From: Phycisphaerae bacterium
GTDB lineage: Bacteria > Planctomycetota > Phycisphaerae > SM23-33
Direction: 5' to 3'
Assembly: GCA_016782885.1 (NCBI GenBank)
Contig: JADHXQ010000040.1
Location: 1-37,898 of the forward strand
DNA: 37,898 bases
Below the pieces are notes generated by a model. That model ran no database searches, was not told the DNA's origin, and saw only the letters and a program-made list of their open reading frames with translations. Positions 17,393-26,378 of this stretch are shown here, piece by piece; position 1 is the first letter of the stretch; every line of letters starts with the position of its first letter. The position numbers were made by a program, and so were the translations under genes.

Positions 17393-20300
17393 TGCGCCGC
17401 GTTTACTTCTTCGGTGACGGTCAATCCGATGGCGATCCGGATCGCGGGGACATCCTCGGCGGTAAGGGCGCCTCGCTGGCCGAGTTGACCCGCGCGGGTC
17501 TGCCCGTACCGCCCGGTTTCACCATATCCGTTGCGTGCTGCGAGAGTTTTCTCGATGCTCACGGCGTTTGGCCCGACGGTCTGAAGGATGAGATCCGCGG
17601 CGCCATGGATCGCCTCGAAGAGGCCTGCGGGCGGAAGTTCGGACAGGGAGACAACCCGCTGCTGGTATCGGTTCGCAGTGGGGCGGCTGTCTCCATGCCG
17701 GGGATGATGGACACGATTCTCAACTGCGGTTTGCCTGCTGAGTGCGCCAAGTCCGGTAAGGAGCCCTTCGATGCGCTGATCGAGTGCATCGAGGCGGTAT
17801 TCAATTCATGGAACAGCCCGCGGGCGATAGTCTACCGCCGGGACCGAAACATTCAGGGTCTGTCGGGAACGGCCGTTACCGTTCAGGCGATGTTCCCCTC
17901 GCGCGTTTCGGGCGTTGTGTTTACTACAAACCCCAACGATCCTGAAGCGGGTGAGATAGTAATCGAGTCGTCCTACGGACTTGGCGAGGCGGTGGTTTCG
18001 GGCGAGGTGGACCCCGATAATTTTGTTCTGGACCGCGAGGGGCTGACCGTCAAGCGATGCTATATCGGTCGCAAGGATCGCGTCATACCGGCCGCCGGCG
18101 ACACTTCCAAACCGGACGCCGATCTACCGTCGCTCACAGACGAGCAGGTCAATGAAATCGCCCGGATCGCCATGGGTGTCGAGGAACTGTTCGGTTTTCC
18201 CGTGGATGTGGAATGGGGTCTGTTCGCCGGACGCTTCGCCCTGCTCCAGGCCCGCCGGATCAGGCCCGCGCAAACCCGCTCGCGAGAGTTGCTGTTGCAG
18301 TCGGTGCGTTCCGCCCTTCGCGCCGAGCTCCAAAGCGGTCGCGGTCCGTGGGTGCTCCACAACCTCTCAGAGACGCTGGGGCACCCCACACCGCTTACAT
18401 GGAGCGTTCAGCAGCGGTTCATGTCGGGCGGAGGCGGTTTCGGCGCGATGTACAGGCTGGCGGGATTTGTCCCGGGCGAGTCTGTTCGCAAGCGCGGCGC
18501 CGTGAGTCTTATCGCGGGCAATATCTACATGGACACGTCCCTGGCGTCCGAGTTGTTCTTCGAGAACTATCCGTTCAAATACGACATGAACCTGCTTCGG
18601 TGGGACCCTGACGCCGCCCAATCGCCACCGACCCTGCCTTCCGGTACGTTCTGGTCGCGGGTCGCAGCCGCTCGGCAGGTCGTGCGGGTGGATTGGCGCC
18701 TGCGAGAGATGGCCCGCACATTGGACACTGAACTCAACGAGCGGGTCATCCCCGAGTTCATCGCGTGGTGCCGCGCCGAAAAGCAGCGCCCCCTGGGCGA
18801 GATGCCGGACGGAGCACTCGCTGAATTGTGGCGATCCAGGGAACATCGCGTTATGGACGAGTTCGCGCCGCAGTCGCTGCTGCCGAGCCTGGTAAGCGGG
18901 ATGGCGCTGGCTGATCTGCGGGCGTTCATCGCCGAGAACTTCTGGGATGTCGATGAAGACGCCGACGAACTGGCCGGTATGCTGTCGGCCGCTCCGTCGC
19001 CCGACAAGACGCTGCAAGCCAACGCCGGTCTGTTTGCGATCGTCTGCGGCGAGCTTACGGTCGACCAGTGGCTCATCGAGTACGGGCACCGCGGTCCGGA
19101 CGAACTCGACCTGGCGTCTCCGCGATGGCGCGAGAACCCCGGCGAGGTCGCCGCGATGGCCTGGCGTCTCGAGGGCGGTCAGGATCCGATGGAACTTCAT
19201 CACGCCCACGTCGAGAGTATCCGATCGCGGACGCGTGCCCTGCGAATGCGTTTGACCGGGCGGCGCCGCGAGCGGTTTGAAGCCCCGCTGGATCTGCTCA
19301 GGCGGTACATTCCATTCCGCGAAGATGGAAAGTATTACCTTATGCTGGGTTACGATCTGCTGCGAGACCTGGCCGTCGAGGCCGGGGGACGCCTGGGCAT
19401 TGGCGACGATGTGTTCTTCCTGACTGACCGGGAACTCTGCGACGCACTGACCGGCGGCGAACTGAGCGAAGAGAAGATCGCACAACGCAAGGAAGAGTAT
19501 CTCGCCGAGGTGCGAATCGTCCTGCCTCGAGTTATCGACGATGCGGCTATCGAATCGCTGGGCCTCCCGCCGGCCCACGAGATCGCCGAGAGCTACGACG
19601 CATACGAACTTTCAGCCGGTATCGCGGCAGGACCGGTGCGGATAGTTACATCGCCCCGCGATGCCGGCGAGTTGGGGCAAGATTACGTGCTTGTTTGCCG
19701 CTCGACCGATCCTGCCTGGACGCCGCTGTTTGTCAACGCCGCGGCTTTGGTGCTCGAATGCGGCGGGGCTCTGTCGCACGGCGCCATAGTCGCCCGCGAA
19801 ATGGGAATACCCGCGGTCGTTCTGAACGACGCCACGAACCTGCTCCGGGAAGGGCAGGTTGTCGCGGTGGATGGACATAACGGAAGCGTTGGAAAGCTCG
19901 GTCACGCTGGTGGCGTGTCGAAGAAATGCGGGGCGGCGGTTGACGATGTCAGGATTGCTTCGGATATGGCGCCGCCTCCGCGGTCTGATCGCGAGCGAAC
20001 TGCTGCGCGGCTGCGGAATATCTCGCTGCTTTTCTGGGGCACGTACCTTCTGTCCGCTCTGTTCTGGCCTGAGGAGTGGTTATATCAACCGTCGATGGCG
20101 GTGCTTGACAAGGTTCTCTGGCCGATAGTGGTCGCTTGGGGCATGCCCGGGGTGGTTGTCGTTGTGGCCGGTTCGCTGGCGGCGCTTACGATGATCGTCC
20201 AGTGGCTGCTGGTCGACAATCGCCAACTCCGGGAGGCCAAACGGCGGGCCGCGGCGCTGAGGAGTGAGGCATCGGCCTTGCCGGTCGCCTCGCCGCGACG

Positions 20301-21030
20301 AGTGGCTTTGGCGCGCCTTGTGGCGCCGGTGAACGTTCGCCTGCTGGCTGCGGCGATGCTTCCGATAAGCCTTCTGCTGGGCCCGATGATCATGACGTTC
20401 CTGTGGTTTCCGGTGCGTGTGGATCCGGCCAGTTGGAACGCCGCGCCCGTGACGGTTGTCACGGTCAAAGCGGTCGTTGACTGCTCCCACCGCGGCGCCA
20501 TTACTCTGAAGGCCGCCTCGCCCGCGTATGTGACCGACTCCTGGCCGCCGGAAGGCAAGCTGCCTGCGATTACCGAAGCACTCGAGCGACTCGCCGCCAC
20601 CGGCGCTTCCGATGAGTTGTGGGCAGATGTCGTCGATTCCGACAAGCCTCCGGACGAACTGCGAGCCGCCCTGAAAAAATATATCGATGCGGGCATTCCA
20701 CCGCAGAATATCTGGTGGAAGATTAAAGCCCCGCCAGCCGCCGAGGGCAGTTTTCCGGTGGCGATTGCGACGCCGGGCGCATCGCCGCTGAAGTTGAACA
20801 TCGTTCTGGGCAATCGCTGTCCGCCGGCGCCCGCGGAGGTCTTCGCCGATATCGAGTCGCCGATAAAAGCGGCCCGAGTGATCTATCCACCGCCAGAGAC
20901 CAGGCGGATTTTCTGGACGCCGCTGGCGTGGTTCGGTAATAATCTATGGGACGCCGGCTGGCTGCTGACGTATCTGCTGGTGTACCTGCCGGTGATGTTT
21001 TTCCTCCGGTGGATTCTACGGATTGCATGA
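17389..21030 (+). CDS. rifampin-phosphotransferase-like dikinase fused to an EMC3/DUF106-like membrane domain
   Basis: 1213 residues from ATG 17389 (GGAG 8 nt upstream; ATGs at 17362 and 17392 also exist). Residues 1 to about 290 are a PPDK/PEP-synthase ATP-grasp: LGGKGASLAELTRAG, SVRSGAAVSMPGMMDT, IESSYGLGEAVVSGEV, DVEWGL and LQARRIR. The middle has the RPH-type signature EYGHRGPDELDLASPRWREN (about 564-583). About 760-850 is the swivelling phosphohistidine domain, GGALSHGAIVAREMG, with the catalytic His near 797. No PEP-binding TIM barrel follows. Instead come a TM helix (about 878), a second TM helix ending VQWLLVDNRQLREAKRR, a charged segment, and a third TM (LLAAAMLPISLLLGPMIMTF), the pattern of EMC3/TMCO1/DUF106 in the YidC/Oxa1 superfamily. 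A soluble domain and a last TM follow. The acceptor substrate is unknown. The frame is continuous with no frameshift seen. Separate genes fused by stop loss would be an alternative. Confidence 0.75.
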   Translation: MMRRVYFFGDGQSDGDPDRGDILGGKGASLAELTRAGLPVPPGFTISVACCESFLDAHGVWPDGLKDEIRGAMDRLEEACGRKFGQGDNPLLVSVRSGAAVSMPGMMDTILNCGLPAECAKSGKEPFDALIECIEAVFNSWNSPRAIVYRRDRNIQGLSGTAVTVQAMFPSRVSGVVFTTNPNDPEAGEIVIESSYGLGEAVVSGEVDPDNFVLDREGLTVKRCYIGRKDRVIPAAGDTSKPDADLPSLTDEQVNEIARIAMGVEELFGFPVDVEWGLFAGRFALLQARRIRPAQTRSRELLLQSVRSALRAELQSGRGPWVLHNLSETLGHPTPLTWSVQQRFMSGGGGFGAMYRLAGFVPGESVRKRGAVSLIAGNIYMDTSLASELFFENYPFKYDMNLLRWDPDAAQSPPTLPSGTFWSRVAAARQVVRVDWRLREMARTLDTELNERVIPEFIAWCRAEKQRPLGEMPDGALAELWRSREHRVMDEFAPQSLLPSLVSGMALADLRAFIAENFWDVDEDADELAGMLSAAPSPDKTLQANAGLFAIVCGELTVDQWLIEYGHRGPDELDLASPRWRENPGEVAAMAWRLEGGQDPMELHHAHVESIRSRTRALRMRLTGRRRERFEAPLDLLRRYIPFREDGKYYLMLGYDLLRDLAVEAGGRLGIGDDVFFLTDRELCDALTGGELSEEKIAQRKEEYLAEVRIVLPRVIDDAAIESLGLPPAHEIAESYDAYELSAGIAAGPVRIVTSPRDAGELGQDYVLVCRSTDPAWTPLFVNAAALVLECGGALSHGAIVAREMGIPAVVLNDATNLLREGQVVAVDGHNGSVGKLGHAGGVSKKCGAAVDDVRIASDMAPPPRSDRERTAARLRNISLLFWGTYLLSALFWPEEWLYQPSMAVLDKVLWPIVVAWGMPGVVVVVAGSLAALTMIVQWLLVDNRQLREAKRRAAALRSEASALPVASPRRVALARLVAPVNVRLLAAAMLPISLLLGPMIMTFLWFPVRVDPASWNAAPVTVVTVKAVVDCSHRGAITLKAASPAYVTDSWPPEGKLPAITEALERLAATGASDELWADVVDSDKPPDELRAALKKYIDAGIPPQNIWWKIKAPPAAEGSFPVAIATPGASPLKLNIVLGNRCPPAPAEVFADIESPIKAARVIYPPPETRRIFWTPLAWFGNNLWDAGWLLTYLLVYLPVMFFLRWILRIA

Positions 21031-21046
21031 AGGAGCCCGCGTTTTG

Positions 21047-22570
21047 GTGAATCTGCGAAAGATTGTTCTCGTGATTGCTGTTGTCATGGTCTGGTCGACC
21101 TGCCGGACCGAGGCGGTGATCAAGGTCGAAATGCCCGTCTCGCGGATATACGGGACCTCGAAGGCCGTATACGTCGGCGTCGTAAGCACCGTCGATGCGT
21201 CCCTCCGCCTGGTCGATGTTAAGCTCACCGGCATGCTCAAAGGCGAATCCCCCGGCGCCAATATCCGCATCCAGATTGTCTCGCCTGCCGACCTGATCGC
21301 CAAGGTCAAGTCCGACGCTCCGGTGGTGGTGTTCGTGGGCAAGGCGCGCGGCGGGTCGATGGCTGTACTGCACCTTGCCGACACGTGGTTGCTGGCAAAA
21401 CGCGCCGGAGACGCCAAACCGCAAATATGGCGAGTAGTCCAGAAGCACAACGCCAAACAGACCTTCCCCGGACGGAGCGGTTCGCTGGTCAGGCTTGTCA
21501 GGCAGATCGCCGGAGGTAAAGCCCCGATCCTCGACAGTACGGACGTCGCGTTCTTCCGCAGCCCCCTGCGCAAACTCGCGAAACTCAACGTGACAAATGC
21601 CCGCTGGATACTCGCCGCCGACTTTGACCACGACAAGAAGACCAGGAAGATCGATCTGGTGGTCGGCACGGACAAAGACGTGCGACTGCTGCTTGCCGGC
21701 GAGAGTGGATATACCGACGTGACCGACAAGTGGGCCCTGAAATCCGGTCCGGTTGGGTATAGGGCCATTGTCGACGTGAACCGCGACCGCAGACCCGACC
21801 TGATTCTCGGTAATACGATCTGGACCAACAGTCACGGTAAGTTCCAGGCCGTCAAGCTGCCGCTGGGCGCACCGGCCGCAAAAGATGTTCCGCTGGCGGT
21901 CGGCGTGACCCAGATCAGCGGCTACAGCAGCAGAAGAAGACCAAACGTGCTTTATGTGACTGCTGCGGGGTGGTTGCAGGTAATCAAGTACGCCTACAGC
22001 AGTTCTTCAAAGAAGAGCAAGATCACGGGCTGGGTCGCCGAGGTTCCCAGGCAGTTGTGGCCCGCCGATGAACCCGCTATCGCCGCGGAGTTCGGTAATT
22101 TCGGCGAGACCAACAATCCGCATGTGCTGGCCGTTCGCGAAGACGGCGTAACGCGATATTCACTCGACGCCGCCGGAGGCCCGCCGGCGGATTTCGAACG
22201 CCTGACCGGTGTCAATCTCAAGAAGTATTACGAGCGGTACGCAGGCGGTTTCAAGAACCCGCTGGTGACTTCTCTCGATGTCAATGGAGACTACCGCCGC
22301 GACTTGCTGATCGTCTGCGACACCGGCGGGATGCTGATGGTCAACAGGGGCTACGGAGCGTTCCTGTGCGACTACGATTCCGGCGGCGAGATTGCCACCC
22401 ACCCCAAAGCAGCGCCCAAACTGAAGCTCACCGCCCAGACCCCGTGGACCTCTGTAGACCTCCACCGCGACGGACAGGACGATCTGCTTGTCCTGGCGGC
22501 AGACGGAACACTCTACGAAGTTTCCAACCAACCCCGCCCCACATCGGGCAAGCCGCCACGCAGGAACTGA
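21047..22570 (+). CDS. secreted FG-GAP/VCBS-repeat protein with a shared N-terminal domain
   Basis: About 507 residues. No ATG fits the start: AAGGAG (21030-21035) lies 8 nt before TTG 21044 and 11 nt before GTG 21047, and either gives the same signal peptide (IVLVIAVVMVWSTCRTEA). GTG is used here. The about 100 residues that follow (VEMPVSRIYGTSKAVYVGVV ...) align by eye with the start of the 9820-11805 protein: VE.P, S..V.V..V..VD, G...G..I, then a hydrophobic strand. VCBS-like repeats come next, for example ADFDHDKKTRKIDLVVG, VDVNRDRRPDLILG, SLDVNGDYRRDLLIV and VDLHRDGQDDLLVL, about four. There is no C-terminal anchor, unlike the other VCBS protein. It starts 13-16 nt after the dikinase stop, and its own stop overlaps the first GH9 ATG. 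Confidence 0.75.
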   Translation: MNLRKIVLVIAVVMVWSTCRTEAVIKVEMPVSRIYGTSKAVYVGVVSTVDASLRLVDVKLTGMLKGESPGANIRIQIVSPADLIAKVKSDAPVVVFVGKARGGSMAVLHLADTWLLAKRAGDAKPQIWRVVQKHNAKQTFPGRSGSLVRLVRQIAGGKAPILDSTDVAFFRSPLRKLAKLNVTNARWILAADFDHDKKTRKIDLVVGTDKDVRLLLAGESGYTDVTDKWALKSGPVGYRAIVDVNRDRRPDLILGNTIWTNSHGKFQAVKLPLGAPAAKDVPLAVGVTQISGYSSRRRPNVLYVTAAGWLQVIKYAYSSSSKKSKITGWVAEVPRQLWPADEPAIAAEFGNFGETNNPHVLAVREDGVTRYSLDAAGGPPADFERLTGVNLKKYYERYAGGFKNPLVTSLDVNGDYRRDLLIVCDTGGMLMVNRGYGAFLCDYDSGGEIATHPKAAPKLKLTAQTPWTSVDLHRDGQDDLLVLAADGTLYEVSNQPRPTSGKPPRRN

Positions 22571-22572
22571 TG

Positions 22573-24816
22573 ATGTTATCGAAGAGCGGAATCGTCGCGA
22601 TTGGCGCTGTCCTTCTGGGCAGTGTCGCGGCGCCTCTCGTCGCCGGGGAGTATGGTTTTGGCAAGGTCGTGAAACTGGGGGCGATGGATCGCCTGGTCGC
22701 CAATGAGAATCTGCTGGTCTATACCGCCGATACCGTGGCCTTCAAATTCATCCTGAAAGCTCCCCGCAGAGAAACCCTCACCCGGGCCAATCTGGAAAAT
22801 CCCTCGCACTACAAGGTCAGTTGCAATGGTTCGGCGGTCACAGGTTTCAAGGTGATCGGACACCTGGTTCGAATTCATCGCATGGGACACGCGCCCAAGG
22901 CGTACTGGCCGCATTACTATCGTGTTCAGGTCTACGTCAAACTGCCCGGAGCGATGCAGGACGGCAAGCGATATACCTTCACCGCCGCGGGGGTCGGGTC
23001 CGGGAGAATCCAGGTAACGCTGAAGTGGTCCGACAGGAATGTGTTGTCCGAGGCCATCAAGGCCAACCAGATCGGTTACGTCCCGGATGCGAGGATTCGC
23101 CTGGCGTATTACGGTAAGTGGCTTGGCACTGCGGGGGGGCTCGATAAACCGATCACCGATTTCAACCTGATCGACCTGAAGACCGGAAAAACGGTGTTTA
23201 CGGGCAAAGCTACCCTGCGCCACAAAGCCGGACAGAAAAACGAAGGCGCATACAAGTCGGACTTCTCCGGGGAGAACGTTTACGGTCTCGATTTCGCGGT
23301 CTTCAACAAGAGCGGTGCTTATTGCATCAGCATCCCGTCAGTTGGGCGGTCTTACTCGTTTCGGATCGGTCAGGACGTGATGGCCGAGCCGCTGTTTGCC
23401 TCCATTCGCGTGCTGTTCCACGAGCGATGTGGGATCGAACTCAAGAAGCAGCACACGCCCTGGGTCAGGCGCAAATGCAAGAACCACGTCAGGATTGCGG
23501 CGTATCCGGAATACGGAAAGATGCCCGGTTTCAAGGAGATCGGGGAGTATATAAAGAAGGGCAAAGCCGCCGGGACCATCAAGTATGTTACGGTCAAGGG
23601 CGGGTATCACGATGCGGCTGACTATGACCGCCGCCCGATGCACATCAAGATTGCCGAGATGCTCTGCTCGGTATATGACATCAATCCAACGGCGTTCATT
23701 GACCACCAGTTCATCATCCCGGAATCCGGAAATGGTATCCCCGACATCCTCGACGAAGCATACTTCGGTCTGTCGTACTACCTCGATACCCAGTGGCCCG
23801 ACGGCGGGGTCTCGGCGGGCAGTGAAGCCTGGGGGCACCCGAAGAACTCCGGCGCCAATGCCTGGATGACCAATACCGACAACGAGATCACCGAGTATCT
23901 GCAGTTGCCAGTTTCTCAGTTGGCGTGCTTCGATTTCGCGTCGTCCGCGTCGCATCTCGGACGGTTGCTGAAGAAATTTCCCAACGGTAAGGTCGAGAGC
24001 GCCAAATTGATCCAGGCCGCGGTGAGCGCGTTCGATTGCGGCATGAAAAAATTCCCGCCAAAGAATCTCAAAGCCGAACTCCTCGTCGCCCGGGCCGCAG
24101 CCCAATTGATGCACTCGACAAGTGCCCCGCGTTTTGCCCGGGTGTTTGGCTCACTGGAGCTCTTGAAGAGCAAGAAAATCGATTACCTGGTCAACTTGCC
24201 GTTTGCCTACGCTTTCTGCTCGATCCCCCCCGATGCGCCCGGTCTGGACAAGGCTTTTCAGCAGAAGGTCAGGAAGGATGCCGGCGGCGCCATTTCCCGG
24301 GCGATCGGAGCTTACACCAGGAAGAAGGGCTACCTTCATTACAAGAATCCGTGGGCGCCGATAGTGATGGGCACGCATTCGACCGGGCAGCCGTGGGTTC
24401 TGGTGTTGGCATGGAAGATTACGGGCAATCGCGATTTCTACGACGTGCTGTCAGCTACCGCCGACGTCTGTCTGGGCGCCAATCCGATGGGGCAGGTCCA
24501 GTGTTCGGGGCTGGGGCAGAAGCACATTCTGCATCCGGAGTTTCTCGAGTCGATGAACGATAAACTTGCCCTTCCACTTCCCGGGATATGGGTCTACGGT
24601 CCGGGCAGGGGCACGCATTGGATATGGACGAAGACCGTCAACTCACCGGGCCCAAAGCAGATTCCCGCTCTCTACCGCTACATCGATATCGACCAGTGTC
24701 CCCCCCAGACCGAGTTCACGGTGGCCGAGAGCATCGCTCCGGCAGTAATGATTTTCGGCGCCCTGGCCCCGAAGAATCCCAATCCCTACAAAGGCCCCTT
24801 ACCCAAGGCGAACTAG
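22573..24816 (+). CDS. secreted glycoside hydrolase family 9 protein (endoglucanase-like)
   Basis: 747 residues from ATG 22573, with AGGAA 6 nt upstream; ATG 22570 overlaps the previous stop by 1 nt and is also possible. The signal peptide (core VAIGAVLLGSVAAPLVA) is followed by a beta domain to about 160. Then comes an Ig-like CelD_N module opening IKANQIGYVPDARIRLAYYG, which precedes many GH9 catalytic domains. The catalytic region has GGYHDAADYD with Asp347 and Asp350 matching the GH9 nucleophile/base pair, an ESGNGIPDILDEAYFG segment, a CLGANPMGQVQCSGLGQKH segment near the C-terminus, and TEFTVAESIAPA with Glu714 at the proton-donor position. All three catalytic carboxylates appear present. 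The substrate is probably a beta-glucan or related polysaccharide. It is the last gene of the rightward operon and converges on the metalloprotease gene 26 nt away. Confidence 0.82.
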   Translation: MLSKSGIVAIGAVLLGSVAAPLVAGEYGFGKVVKLGAMDRLVANENLLVYTADTVAFKFILKAPRRETLTRANLENPSHYKVSCNGSAVTGFKVIGHLVRIHRMGHAPKAYWPHYYRVQVYVKLPGAMQDGKRYTFTAAGVGSGRIQVTLKWSDRNVLSEAIKANQIGYVPDARIRLAYYGKWLGTAGGLDKPITDFNLIDLKTGKTVFTGKATLRHKAGQKNEGAYKSDFSGENVYGLDFAVFNKSGAYCISIPSVGRSYSFRIGQDVMAEPLFASIRVLFHERCGIELKKQHTPWVRRKCKNHVRIAAYPEYGKMPGFKEIGEYIKKGKAAGTIKYVTVKGGYHDAADYDRRPMHIKIAEMLCSVYDINPTAFIDHQFIIPESGNGIPDILDEAYFGLSYYLDTQWPDGGVSAGSEAWGHPKNSGANAWMTNTDNEITEYLQLPVSQLACFDFASSASHLGRLLKKFPNGKVESAKLIQAAVSAFDCGMKKFPPKNLKAELLVARAAAQLMHSTSAPRFARVFGSLELLKSKKIDYLVNLPFAYAFCSIPPDAPGLDKAFQQKVRKDAGGAISRAIGAYTRKKGYLHYKNPWAPIVMGTHSTGQPWVLVLAWKITGNRDFYDVLSATADVCLGANPMGQVQCSGLGQKHILHPEFLESMNDKLALPLPGIWVYGPGRGTHWIWTKTVNSPGPKQIPALYRYIDIDQCPPQTEFTVAESIAPAVMIFGALAPKNPNPYKGPLPKAN

Positions 24817-24841
24817 CGGTCGCCGGCGAGGGGTTTCTCGA

Positions 24842-26203
24842 TCAGCGGACTTTCTTGATCCACGCTTGGAGTAGTTTCTTGTGCGACAGGCCGTAGACTT
24901 TATCGAGGGCCGTGTCGCTGTCGACACCGTCTTTGATCTGAGTCACCAGTTGGATGAACCTGGACTTCCCCTTGGCGACCAGGAATCGCGCCAGACTCTG
25001 GGCCGCACCGTAAGCTTCGCCCGTTAGCGGGATATTCCGCGCGCTGAACATGGGCAGAAGCTCCATCCCCTTGCCCCGCTTGACTGCCGCATGGGCGGCT
25101 TGGAGCTTTCGCGGCGCGTCGCCTTTAGGCACGAAAGTGGCAGACAGCATCTCGGCGATGCCTTCGTTTAACCAGTTCGTCACATATCCGGAATTGATAT
25201 ACCGATTCAGGAAAGCGTGCGTCGATTCGTGAACCAACAGTTCGTAGAACCGTGTCCGTGCCTGGGTCTTGCTCATGCCTTTCATCATGATCGGTCCGAG
25301 ATTGACATATTGAAACGCCCCGCGAAAGCCCGAAAACCCGCTGGCCCGGTGAGCCATTCCAGCAGATATGCCGCAAATCTTCACGCAGAATTCGACAAAA
25401 TCCTTCTTCTCCCAAAATGCGAACACGGGCAACCTGCCGATCCAGAGATTCTCCGTAGCGGGCATGTCAAACTGCTTGCACAGGGCGTTGTAGAGCTTCT
25501 CGTAAATGCCTTTCAGCTTGGCGTCGTCGGTCTTGCTCCATGCCGAGTAGATAATGAAGTGCGCGGTCTCGATCCGGTGGGTCCTGGGTGCAATTCGCTT
25601 CATCTCCAGGCCCCATTGATCTATCTGCTCCAATACCATCACGATGGTCCTGGGCGGGGGCAATTGATATCGGCGAGGGCGCCAGCCCACCGTCTTCCTG
25701 CCGCCCAGACGAACGGGCAACTTGCGGCGAGCCTTGGTATACGCGGCTTTGATCGCTTGGGTCTGCTGTCCTTCAATGAGCTTTTCCCACGGTACTGTTT
25801 CCATCGCCCACAGGTGCAGAGTCAACTCGCCGGGGGTTTTTGACCGGGCGGTTCTCGTCAACGCGCACAGAAACGCTGCTTCCGCCAGAAAATCATGCCC
25901 TTTTGCCAGCAGGAATTTGGCCCGACCGCTGTAGCGAAGAGCGGGGAGATCAGCGGGAATCTTCTCGCCCGCCACTCGAACCATGCATTCGACGATATTG
26001 GCGGCTGTAAGAGTGGAACCTCGCTTTTCGCCTTTGACCGTCAACCGCCGGCCATCATCTCTGACGAGTTTGCCGTCAAATGTTTCACCCGTCGAGAGCA
26101 TTCCTTTGACAAACACATCCGCCGAAACCGACGAACTCCACACCCCGGCCAGCAGGACCGAAAGGATCGTCACCGTTTGATATCTGCGCAGCATGATTCT
26201 CAT
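24842..26203 (-). CDS. secreted gluzincin-type zinc metalloprotease (peptidase MA-like)
   Basis: 453 residues from ATG 26203; ATG 26194 is an equally good start, as neither has a clear ribosome site. The signal peptide (TVTILSVLLAGVWSSSVSA) is followed by about 180 residues without recognised motifs. The active site is LLVHESTHAFLNRY followed by NWLNEGIAEMLS: an HExxH with a third-ligand Glu about 20 residues downstream, as in gluzincins of the peptidase MA / DUF1570 type. No fold can be assigned for the remainder. The N-terminal strand region (VKGMLSTGETFDGKLVRDDG) resembles a small SH3-like beta module, which is a guess. It is transcribed toward the GH9 gene and divergently from the MBL gene, so it is a separate unit. 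Its function is probably envelope proteolysis. Confidence 0.72.
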   Translation of the reverse strand: MRIMLRRYQTVTILSVLLAGVWSSSVSADVFVKGMLSTGETFDGKLVRDDGRRLTVKGEKRGSTLTAANIVECMVRVAGEKIPADLPALRYSGRAKFLLAKGHDFLAEAAFLCALTRTARSKTPGELTLHLWAMETVPWEKLIEGQQTQAIKAAYTKARRKLPVRLGGRKTVGWRPRRYQLPPPRTIVMVLEQIDQWGLEMKRIAPRTHRIETAHFIIYSAWSKTDDAKLKGIYEKLYNALCKQFDMPATENLWIGRLPVFAFWEKKDFVEFCVKICGISAGMAHRASGFSGFRGAFQYVNLGPIMMKGMSKTQARTRFYELLVHESTHAFLNRYINSGYVTNWLNEGIAEMLSATFVPKGDAPRKLQAAHAAVKRGKGMELLPMFSARNIPLTGEAYGAAQSLARFLVAKGKSRFIQLVTQIKDGVDSDTALDKVYGLSHKKLLQAWIKKVR

Positions 26204-26313
26204 GAGGACCAGTGTGAGCAATAAGAAAGCGATGTCAAGGCGGGCCTGTGTGGTATTGTCGTTAGTCAGCAAATAATCTCAGATACCGGCGCCAGTTCAA
26301 AGGCCTGCAAACC

Positions 26314-26342
26314 TTGACCGGTGGTCCGGGATTCAATATCAT
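26314..26342 (+). promoter_or_regulatory. candidate sigma70-type promoter for the MBL hydrolase gene
   Basis: TTGACC (26314-26319), 17 nt, TATCAT (26337-26342). It lies in the 175-nt gap between divergent genes, giving a predicted leader of about 30 nt to ATG 26379. It supports ATG 26379 over TTG 26346, which would sit at or before the transcription start. Confidence 0.42.
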
Positions 26343-26378
26343 GTATTGTTCGAGCTATTCCCGCACGCAGGGCACCCA

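Noticed and set aside
18367-19578. 403-codon - strand frame antisense to the dikinase
   Set aside because: Antisense shadow; no motif or ribosome site.
17389-21030. calling the gene PEP synthase or PPDK (ppsA/ppdK)
   Set aside because: Although the ATP-grasp and His domains match, the PEP-binding TIM barrel is absent and the middle domain matches rifampin phosphotransferases.
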